From positions 1 to 33,294 of the forward strand of contig JAKUPR010000014.1 of assembly GCA_022450585.1 (NCBI GenBank): DNA of 33,294 nt. The letters run 5' to 3'. The notes beneath the pieces are model-generated. The model made no database searches, was not told where the DNA came from, and saw nothing but the letters and a program-made list of their open reading frames with translations. This document shows positions 9,028 through 15,662 of the stretch, one piece after another. Source of the stretch: Anaerolineales bacterium (lineage in GTDB: Bacteria; Chloroflexota; Anaerolineae; Anaerolineales; UBA11657). Both the position numbers and the translations under genes were made by a program. Each line of letters starts with the position of its first letter. Position 1 is the first letter of the stretch.

Positions 9028-11817
9028 TCAATTTAAGTGGGCGCTGAACAAATGAACGGACGAGTCGGGGATTAGCTCGCCATTGGGGTTTGCAACTTGG
9101 AAACGCATATTGGAATTTGGGTCATAAATCCCTACAAAGATTGAATACTTGCCTGAAGGAAGGTCTTTAAGGGAAATTCTGCGTATATCGACTATAGATT
9201 CGCCGGGCTGCCATGCAGTCATAGGGTAGTTGCCCGCTCTAGGGCGTAAATCCTGACCGAGCACAAAATTCCCAGTAGAGTCAAACACGTGTATGAAAAT
9301 CACTCCATCGATTGAGGTCCGTTCCAGCGAATCCCAAAATGAGGTAATAATGAGTTCATAAGCGTTAGTTTCTGACTTAAAGCCGGACAGTAAGACTGGC
9401 CCGAAGGCGGCATTTACTGGAGTGGCGTCTTGTGGAAGTTGGAGAGAGTCTCTGAAGGTGAGTGGAACGTCCATCAGTGTCGTTTCGCCGAGACGCTGTC
9501 CGGTGTTGCGATCATAAACTACTACTAATACTGTGAGGAGGGAAGGAGCGGGAGCTGAAGTAGGGGGAAAGAGCAAATACTGATCGGAGACGTACTCATT
9601 GGATTTCCATTTAGATGCAGGGTATTGAGGGAACGAACCTGTGCCGAGTGCTTGGTCCACCTGTGTCAATTTATCTCCGGATGGGGAGATTATCTGAATT
9701 GAGCCGTAGTAGTCGATAGGTAGGGTGTTGGTGGGTCGCCAGTAAAGAGTAATCGACATTGGCTCCCCTGGTTCTAGTGGCTCCAGGGGTGAGTGGGCGG
9801 AAAGTTCAAGTGTGTTGCCAAAACTGGTGCCAGCGTGTATCGCGTCTGGGGGTGGTTGTGTTAGCGTGGGCATTGGGATGCTGTTGTCTGCTATCCACGG
9901 CAATGTTGTGACCAAGATGCTGCTGGCTGTGAGCAGGGTGACCGGGAATAACGTTTTTCTGAACTGACGGGTTATTATCGGCATGGCAATTTGTACTATC
10001 GTGAAGGCGGAAAAGATTGCTAGTGGTCCGTAGGCAGGCGCCCTGAAACGCGAGACGACGTGGAACATGACGGTGGTGCCGCAGAGGGATAATAAAACGA
10101 GAATCAGCATCCATGCGTCTTTAGGTATGTGGCGTCTTTGTGTAAATGTAAGAGCAATTCCAGCAAAGCCCAGGGAGACAAGAGCGCCGAATTGGAACGG
10201 CAAGATTGCTAAAATGGGTGATACGTCTGTACCATGTTTATGGAAGTCAACGTTATTTGGTATTTCTGTGTTGCCGAAATACAGTGATGTCTTTCGTGTC
10301 ATAAGCCCGAGCCACCGGACTGGGTTTGCGCGGATGTCGGAAATGGTGGCCTTTGTGTAAGTGGTTTCGGTGCGATTGACGCGTCGATGCGTTTCGCGAA
10401 AAGCCTGGGAATATTGGCCTATTCCGGCGGCGTCTCGGTTGTTTCCTAAATAAAGGGTCACTGGCCCATTTGCAGAAATCAATTGGAAATGGCCGCTGTG
10501 TTTGTAATTATGGGCTGTGACTGGCAGTATGGGCAAAAGGGCCAATAGCAATACGAGTAGACTAAGTGTGGCTGCTCTTTTTGTGGAGTGTCGGTGTACC
10601 CAAGCATAGGATAGGGCAAATAGAAGAACCAGCACTAGGAAGGCTGGGCGTATTAGTGTTGCACAGCCAGATAGTATACCTAGGGTGATAAGGCCGCGGG
10701 TTTTGGGCTGGCTAATGTTGTTGACCCATAACCAGATTAGCCAGATTACTAATTGTGACTCAAGTCCGTGGGTGAGGAGTTGGGTATTGTAAAAGATGGC
10801 GAGAGGAAGGGTGGCCCAGATAATTGCGGCTACCATGCCAACACGGGCACTAAAGATGCGCTTGCCGATAGCGTACAAGGGAATGGTGGCTAAAGCTCCA
10901 CCTGCTAATTGTAGGATTTGGTAAAGTCGCAGGTCGGGGCCAAATAAGGTGTGATAATTTCCTAAGAGCCAGGAAAAACCAGGTTGTCGATAAAAACCAC
11001 TCTGTTTGGGCCAATGGCCGCGGATGAAATCACGGGCGTGTGCTTCGTAGGTCCGGTGATCGGAGCCAATCGGGAAGGCGTCAAAATCAGGTAGTTGAGT
11101 AACCAGATCATGGAGGTATGAATAACGGATATAAAGTGCAAGGCCGAGAATTAGTAGCATCGGCCAGAGTTGTCGCGGGCTGGCATGATGTAACTTGGGC
11201 CACAATGTCAGTAGGGTGAGAGATGCCGCGGCCAAGGATGCAATTCCGAAGCAGAAAATGCGTATGTCTGATCTGCGTGTTTCGCTGCGTGCCTGTGAGT
11301 CGGTGATGGATGTTGGATATAAATTGCTTGACGGTATTAGCCGGATGCCAGCTGGAGTTGTCCATGCGAAGTTGGCCGAGAAGTAACCGTAGTTATGCTC
11401 TGGCCTACTAACTTCAAATGTTATGGCGTGTGATCCAGCAGTCAGGGTTTGTACAGGTGTTAAAACTGGGTCGATGACGTCAGCTCGTGATTCATAGATT
11501 GTTTTTCCGTTGACTAATAGCCGGGAGTCTACGCGGGGTGGAATAACAAAGGAGACGTTACGGTGTTTTTGAAGTCGAAGGAAACCTCTCCAGCGGATAC
11601 TGAATGGTTGGGTCGGTGTGATCAGCTTGTCGTTTGAATTGACGAGTGCAACTTGCTCGACACGCTCTGTTGAAAAAGAATTGAAGGCGGAGTCGGTAAA
11701 ATATGTGGCGGTGAGTCCATGTTCTGCTCTGGGTTGAGCCCAGTATATAGCGATCATTGCTATGAGTAATGATGCTATAGAGATTCTGGAGAATGTCTTT
11801 TGGACGTTAGTGGGCAC
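9028..11817 (-). CDS. PA14-domain GT-C membrane glycosyltransferase with two C-terminal beta-sandwich domains
   Basis: A 929-residue protein starting at GTG 11817. Helix 1 (about residues 12-26) is followed by a PA14-like domain (about 33-168: GLTATYF at the start, SIRWRGFL, LLVNGKTIYES, LTAGSHAITFEV), which usually binds carbohydrate. A second hydrophobic stretch (186-206) leads into a GT-C core with FPIGSDHRTYEAHARDFI near residue 250, then ~9 helices to about residue 650. Two tandem beta-sandwich domains end the protein (SITLYWRPTNTLPIDYYGSI; VIFIHVFDSTGNFVLGQD and YSIFVGIYDPNSNMRF). The catalytic acid pair is less clear than in its neighbours. The start lies 25 bases from the divergent TIGR03936 gene, so promoters of the two must overlap. 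Substrates are unknown. Confidence 0.75.
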   Translation of the reverse strand: MPTNVQKTFSRISIASLLIAMIAIYWAQPRAEHGLTATYFTDSAFNSFSTERVEQVALVNSNDKLITPTQPFSIRWRGFLRLQKHRNVSFVIPPRVDSRLLVNGKTIYESRADVIDPVLTPVQTLTAGSHAITFEVSRPEHNYGYFSANFAWTTPAGIRLIPSSNLYPTSITDSQARSETRRSDIRIFCFGIASLAAASLTLLTLWPKLHHASPRQLWPMLLILGLALYIRYSYLHDLVTQLPDFDAFPIGSDHRTYEAHARDFIRGHWPKQSGFYRQPGFSWLLGNYHTLFGPDLRLYQILQLAGGALATIPLYAIGKRIFSARVGMVAAIIWATLPLAIFYNTQLLTHGLESQLVIWLIWLWVNNISQPKTRGLITLGILSGCATLIRPAFLVLVLLFALSYAWVHRHSTKRAATLSLLVLLLALLPILPVTAHNYKHSGHFQLISANGPVTLYLGNNRDAAGIGQYSQAFRETHRRVNRTETTYTKATISDIRANPVRWLGLMTRKTSLYFGNTEIPNNVDFHKHGTDVSPILAILPFQFGALVSLGFAGIALTFTQRRHIPKDAWMLILVLLSLCGTTVMFHVVSRFRAPAYGPLAIFSAFTIVQIAMPIITRQFRKTLFPVTLLTASSILVTTLPWIADNSIPMPTLTQPPPDAIHAGTSFGNTLELSAHSPLEPLEPGEPMSITLYWRPTNTLPIDYYGSIQIISPSGDKLTQVDQALGTGSFPQYPASKWKSNEYVSDQYLLFPPTSAPAPSLLTVLVVVYDRNTGQRLGETTLMDVPLTFRDSLQLPQDATPVNAAFGPVLLSGFKSETNAYELIITSFWDSLERTSIDGVIFIHVFDSTGNFVLGQDLRPRAGNYPMTAWQPGESIVDIRRISLKDLPSGKYSIFVGIYDPNSNMRFQVANPNGELIPDSSVHLFSAHLN

Positions 11818-11842
11818 GGTGAGGTATTATATAGCACGTAAA

Positions 11843-12478
11843 ATGCAACGTCTACGTATAACCTTCACAAAAAGCGAGGAAGCACGTTTTATTGGCAACC
11901 TGGATTTACACCGGGCATGGGAGAGAACGATGCGACGTGTTGGTGCAGACATGGTGTTTTCGCAGGGATTTAATCCGTCGCCAAAATTGCAGCTTGCGTC
12001 TGCGCTCCCATTGGGCATTACCAGTGAGGCTGAGGTTCTTGATGTATGGCTCAATGAGAGAGTAGAAATAGATGATTTTGGAGTACAGATTACTGAAGTG
12101 CTGCCGCCGGGCATTCAAATACGGAAAATACGAGAGGCAAAATTAGGTGAGAAATCGTTGCAATCGCGGTTATGTGCAGTTGAGTATGTAGTCGAAATGA
12201 GAGATTCTAAATTAATTCGAGAAATTGAGTTGGAGGTAAAGAAGTTGCTATCCCGGCAGACTGTTATGCGCAAAAGGCGTGGGAAAGACTATGATCTGCG
12301 ACCGCTAATTGAAACACTTGAGGTCAAGCGTGCCAAACCGGGAAATGCGGATTTACATATGCGACTGTCAGCTCGGCCTGGGTTTACGGGTAGGCCGGAG
12401 GAGGTAATTAGTGCTTTAGGGATGGCGTCGACATGGATGCACCGAACTGCCTTGATCTTCGTTGACAAGGATTATTGA
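11843..12478 (+). CDS. TIGR03936/DUF2344 radical-SAM-linked protein
   Basis: A 211-residue protein. I start at ATG 11843 (MQRLRITFTKSEEARF), which matches the family's beginning; a longer frame from 11762 would overlap the divergent gene's coding region. The opening RITFTKSEEARFIGNLDLHRAWERTMRR (cited in parts: FTKSEEARFIGNLD, AWERTMRR) and SQGFNPSPKLQLASALPLGI are diagnostic. The family is a small RNA-binding-like protein found next to or fused to TIGR03960; function unproven. No Shine-Dalgarno is visible, and a TATTAT (11825-11830) would place transcription start about 5 bases before the ATG, so it may be leaderless. The last codons contain the -35 box of the rplU promoter. Confidence 0.85.
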   Translation: MQRLRITFTKSEEARFIGNLDLHRAWERTMRRVGADMVFSQGFNPSPKLQLASALPLGITSEAEVLDVWLNERVEIDDFGVQITEVLPPGIQIRKIREAKLGEKSLQSRLCAVEYVVEMRDSKLIREIELEVKKLLSRQTVMRKRRGKDYDLRPLIETLEVKRAKPGNADLHMRLSARPGFTGRPEEVISALGMASTWMHRTALIFVDKDY

Positions 12479-12490
12479 GAGAGGTATAAT
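12462..12490 (+). promoter_or_regulatory. Perfect-consensus sigma-70-type promoter of rplU-rpmA-rpmE
   Basis: TTGACA (12462-12467) and TATAAT (12485-12490) are both exact consensus hexamers separated by exactly 17 bases. The -35 box is embedded in the last sense codons of the TIGR03936 gene. Transcription should start about 12497. This is the only full-consensus promoter I found in the window and fits high expression of ribosomal proteins. Confidence 0.9.
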
Positions 12491-12496
12491 CGAAGC

Positions 12497-12520
12497 AGTA
12501 CCCCGGTGAACCGGGGTACT
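12497..12520 (+). promoter_or_regulatory. Perfect 10-bp hairpin at the predicted 5' end of the rplU transcript
   Basis: AGTACCCCGG (12497-12506), loop TGAA, CCGGGGTACT (12511-12520). All ten pairs are Watson-Crick. The stem starts at the predicted +1 of the promoter above. It could protect the 5' end of the mRNA, serve as a protein-binding leader for autoregulation, or act as a DNA dyad operator. It lacks a following T tract (ATTGTGTTTGTGG), so it is not a good intrinsic terminator. Confidence 0.75.
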
Positions 12521-12558
12521 ATTGTGTTTGTGGGTGTTTGTGGAAAAGAGAAAACTCG

Positions 12559-12873
12559 ATGAAATATGCGATACTACGTAGTGGGTCGCGCCAGTTAAGA
12601 GCAGAAGAAGGCGAAGTTCTGGCGGTTGACCGTATGCAGAAGCAAACTGGCGAAGAAGTGGAGTTTTCGGCGGTTTTATATGCGGACGGTGAAGATATAC
12701 AGGTGGGAAAGCCGGTTCTGGATGATGTGTCAGTGCAGGGGACGGTGTTGGAGCATGTACGCGGTGCGAAAATAAGGGTCTTTAAATATAAACGAAGGAA
12801 ACGGTACCGTAGAACGCAGGGACACCGTCAGGAATACACACGGGTTAGAATCGATAAGATAACTACGGGCTAG
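12559..12873 (+). CDS. rplU: 50S ribosomal protein bL21
   Basis: A 104-residue protein starting at ATG 12559 (MKYAILRSGSRQLRAEEGE), normal length for bL21. The features VGKPVLDDVSVQGTVLEHV and KIRVFKYKRRKRYRRTQGHR (basic rRNA-binding tract), then QEYTRVRIDKI, are diagnostic. bL21 binds 23S rRNA. An upstream in-frame GTG at 12538 would add seven residues not seen in the family. It is first in the rplU-rpmA-rpmE operon, about 62 bases downstream of the predicted transcript start, with the hairpin in its leader. The Shine-Dalgarno is weak (AAAAGAG, about 12544-12550). Confidence 0.95.
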   Translation: MKYAILRSGSRQLRAEEGEVLAVDRMQKQTGEEVEFSAVLYADGEDIQVGKPVLDDVSVQGTVLEHVRGAKIRVFKYKRRKRYRRTQGHRQEYTRVRIDKITTG

Positions 12874-12904
12874 CTGCGGAACAAATTCCGCGAGAGAGTG
12901 ATAG

Positions 12905-13180
12905 ATGGCGCATAAAAAAGGCGGCGGTTCGAGTAGGAATGGACGAGATAGTAAATCAAAACGCTTGGGTGTTAAGCGTTTTGGTGGCGAAAAAGTTCGC
13001 TGTGGTAACATACTCGTTAGACAATGTGGTACAAAAATAAGGCCAGGCGACAACGTACGTGCTGGCAGAGATTACAGCCTTTACTCGTTGATCGATGGGC
13101 ACGTCAAATTTGACCAATTGCCGGGCGGCCAGAAACGGATATCAGTCCACTCTGGTACTTTGAGTGGTGAAGCAAAATGA
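12905..13180 (+). CDS. rpmA: 50S ribosomal protein bL27
   Basis: A 91-residue protein at the normal length. The start [20 protein letters not shown] is the classic bL27 N terminus that reaches toward the peptidyl-transferase centre; [20 protein letters not shown] and FHPG-equivalent [19 protein letters not shown] (written [17 protein letters not shown]) follow. There is no N-terminal cleavage extension of the Firmicutes type. ATG 12905 follows GAGAGAGTG. Its stop overlaps the rpmE start (ATGA, 13177-13180), so the two are coupled. Confidence 0.95.
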   Translation: MAHKKGGGSSRNGRDSKSKRLGVKRFGGEKVRCGNILVRQCGTKIRPGDNVRAGRDYSLYSLIDGHVKFDQLPGGQKRISVHSGTLSGEAK

Positions 13181-13647
13181 AAGTCGGCATTCATCCCGAG
13201 TATTATCCTGAAGCAACTGTAACGTGTTCTTGTGGTAACACTTGGCAAACAGGATCCACAATGGAAGCGATAAACACCGACCTGTGTAATAAGTGTCATC
13301 CGTTCTACACCGGTGAGCAGCGGATAGTCGACACAGAGGGACAGGTAGAGCGCTTCTATCGTAAGTTGGAGGCACGTCAGGAATATGTCGAAAATGTGGA
13401 TGATGAAGGAGCAAGCGTAGCGCCAGCTGAGTTGGAACTTTCCGAATTAGGGCTTCCCGCACGTGCCCTAGCAGCCCTAGCCGGGGAATCAATTGTTAGT
13501 GTCGGGGATGTGATTGAAAGGCTTGAGAACGGTGGGCAATCGGGATTGTTGGCAGTGAGCGGGTTTGGGAGAAAGAGCCTGATAGATCTAAAGAAGGCGA
13601 TGCGGGCGCGTGGCCATGAATTTCCCGGGGATGTTGAGTCGACATGA
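13177..13647 (+). CDS. rpmE: 50S ribosomal protein bL31 fused to an RNA polymerase alpha-CTD-like helix-hairpin domain
   Basis: A 156-residue protein, about twice the usual bL31 length (66-75). Residues 1-65 are a zinc-type bL31: [20 protein letters not shown] with Cys17, Cys19, and [11 protein letters not shown] with Cys37, Cys40 as the zinc ligands. A short acidic linker (about 75-85, ENVDDEG) leads to a second domain (about 90-150) that aligns by eye with the alpha-subunit C-terminal domain: [38 protein letters not shown]. The Arg in PARA and the Lys-Ser in GRKSL occupy positions of E. coli alpha Arg265, Lys298 and Ser299, which contact DNA. There is no stop or frameshift between the two halves. 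It overlaps rpmA by four bases and is followed by an intrinsic terminator. The fusion's role is unknown. Confidence 0.88.
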   Translation: MKVGIHPEYYPEATVTCSCGNTWQTGSTMEAINTDLCNKCHPFYTGEQRIVDTEGQVERFYRKLEARQEYVENVDDEGASVAPAELELSELGLPARALAALAGESIVSVGDVIERLENGGQSGLLAVSGFGRKSLIDLKKAMRARGHEFPGDVEST

Positions 13648-13683
13648 ATTGATGTAGCAGTGCTGGGTGTAGAAGTATAGAGT

Positions 13684-13718
13684 GCGGCCTGATATGAATT
13701 GGGGCCGCTTTTTTTTTT
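13684..13718 (+). terminator. Intrinsic terminator of rplU-rpmA-rpmE
   Basis: GCGGCC (13684-13689) pairs with GGCCGC (13703-13708), followed at once by ten T residues (13709-13718). It is 37 bases after the rpmE stop. Confidence 0.9.
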
Positions 13719-13754
13719 CTTGGGGGAGAGGTTAGTTGAACAAATTACCCATTG

Positions 13755-15662
13755 TTAAGGGGCAAGGATGTTTATCGTTACATCGGGGGCTTCAAAATTG
13801 CCGGCTTGGGTGATTATTGGTATATTCTCTAGTTGCGGATACGTGTACATACCTATGCGTAGGGCGGATGGGACTTTGGTTATGGGCGCTGAGAAGAAAC
13901 TGATGACACGGTCTCCGTTGCGCCATTGATTTGCTGGAAAGGCTGGACGATCATCTTGGGCGAGACGGTTACCGCTAGAGTCTAGGAGATGATTGTAGAA
14001 GTGATAAAGTTTGTCGTTCTTTTCTCCCGTCAGCCAATGCAGTTCCCATTGCAGAAATTCGGTGGTTTCGGCAAGGTGCAATCCAGTTAGAGTTATACCG
14101 TTGGCGAAAGATATTGGAGGTGTAAAAACATGGTTTGCTCGGAACGGGGTGTTGTTCTCGCGAATACCGAGTACCTTAATGTGGCTTTCGTCGAAACGCA
14201 TTGGTATTGATGCAGTTTCTGAGGACAATTGCAGATAGAATTGCTGTGCTGGCTGATTTCCTGGTTGAAGAAGTATTACGGCAGGAGTCTTTGGGTGAAC
14301 AGCGCTCGTTGAGCCATCTATGAAACGATGGTTTGTGCCGCTAAGTAGTGCGTCATAAACTGCCGGAAACTCGTGAAAGGAAGGATTGTTTCCGTTACCA
14401 ACCACTAATATTTCATTGGCATTGGTGGTGGTGAGTGTGTTGAGTGCTTTTTGGGCTGCGACAAGTTTTCTTTCTAGGGGCGTGCCGTAAGCTCCCGGCG
14501 TAGCATGTTTAGTGATGGTCTGGTGCAAATAAAATAGTGCCCAAATCTGTAGGAATGCGGAGACAAGGATTAAGGCCCATAAAGATACACGGACTTTAGA
14601 ATTAGGAAATCTATCCATGATAGTGGTTGCGCCGCGGGCTGCGGCTATGTATTGGGCTGGAAATGTAACTATAAAATAGTGGGGATATACTGGGAATGGA
14701 CTCCAGAGCAGGACGATTATTGGAGCAAGTAGCCAACCTAAAATAAAAGTTTCAGTGGACAGGATGTTTCCTCGTTTGACCTGGAGGAATCGCCAACAGC
14801 CAAGAGCAATGAGGATAGCCCACAGGAGATATACGGGTGATAAATAATTGTTAAGTTTGACTGTGTCGAGATGGATTGAATTCCCCGCTAGTGACGTGAT
14901 ATCGCTACCTAGGCTGAGCATCCAACTGTAGATGGCGCTATCTATTTGAAAGGTTGGATTGATAGCAGAAAAGGACGCGAATGAGGTAATGTCTTGCGTA
15001 CTTAGGTGAATGAGTAGCGGTAAGGCGAAGGCAATAGCAATGCCGGTTCCTGCCAACAACCATTTCCACTGAACGCGTTGACGAGAGAAAGCGGCGCTGA
15101 CAAGACTTATTAGCACCAAGGTTAAGCCGGAGAAATGAATTTGGGGAATACAACCCAAAAGCACACCGTGGGTCAGCGCAGCACGCCGTTTGCCTGAAAT
15201 AAAGGTCATGACAGCTGTAATGGCCCATGCAATTACGAAGAGGGGAAGTAGGTTTTGTGCCCATATTTTTCTTGAAAATATTATCGCCCAGGGACTCACT
15301 GTATAGAGGAGCGCGCATATAAATCCAGTTCGGGAACCCCAGTGGCGTCTTACGAACCACCAAGATGCATAAACCGAAAGAGTGTTGAGTAGGCCAGTGA
15401 ATAAGGTAGGAGAGTATGGGTGCCGCCACAATGATATTGGCACTGCGTATAGCCAGGCGCTAAGCGGAAAATTAGGTAAGCCAATAGATGAAGTAATGCC
15501 ATGGAGGGGAAATGACTCTGAGGTTGCAAGCTTATATCCGACGGTATACAGGCGTGCCTCATCCGCTTTAAATTCTGTTAATCCCGGATAAGCGGTTCGG
15601 AGAATCCCAGCAATAAGCAGTACGATGATTAAGGAGTAACGTTCAGTCTTTGTGGTGTGCAT
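13755..15662 (-). CDS. GT-C membrane glycosyltransferase with C-terminal beta-sandwich domain
   Basis: A 635-residue protein. I start at ATG 15662 (MHTTKTERYSLII) because it precedes helix 1; the frame extends to 15821 only by overlapping the upstream gene. The first loop reads LTEFKADEARLYTVGYKLA, with Asp34-Glu35 as the GT-C catalytic pair. About ten hydrophobic segments follow, then a soluble part and a beta-sandwich domain (LQWELHWLTGEKNDKLYHFY, FPANQWRNGDRVISFF, LRIGMYTYPQLENIP) like those of the other transferases here. The start overlaps the end of the yfhO-like gene by 20 bases, so they are co-translated. It is last in the long minus-strand array. Substrates unknown. Confidence 0.75.
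   Translation of the reverse strand: MHTTKTERYSLIIVLLIAGILRTAYPGLTEFKADEARLYTVGYKLATSESFPLHGITSSIGLPNFPLSAWLYAVPISLWRHPYSPTLFTGLLNTLSVYASWWFVRRHWGSRTGFICALLYTVSPWAIIFSRKIWAQNLLPLFVIAWAITAVMTFISGKRRAALTHGVLLGCIPQIHFSGLTLVLISLVSAAFSRQRVQWKWLLAGTGIAIAFALPLLIHLSTQDITSFASFSAINPTFQIDSAIYSWMLSLGSDITSLAGNSIHLDTVKLNNYLSPVYLLWAILIALGCWRFLQVKRGNILSTETFILGWLLAPIIVLLWSPFPVYPHYFIVTFPAQYIAAARGATTIMDRFPNSKVRVSLWALILVSAFLQIWALFYLHQTITKHATPGAYGTPLERKLVAAQKALNTLTTTNANEILVVGNGNNPSFHEFPAVYDALLSGTNHRFIDGSTSAVHPKTPAVILLQPGNQPAQQFYLQLSSETASIPMRFDESHIKVLGIRENNTPFRANHVFTPPISFANGITLTGLHLAETTEFLQWELHWLTGEKNDKLYHFYNHLLDSSGNRLAQDDRPAFPANQWRNGDRVISFFSAPITKVPSALRIGMYTYPQLENIPIITQAGNFEAPDVTINILAP

Noticed and set aside
12497-12520. 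An intrinsic terminator of the TIGR03936 gene
   Set aside because: The hairpin is perfect but not followed by a T tract, and it coincides with the predicted transcription start of rplU.
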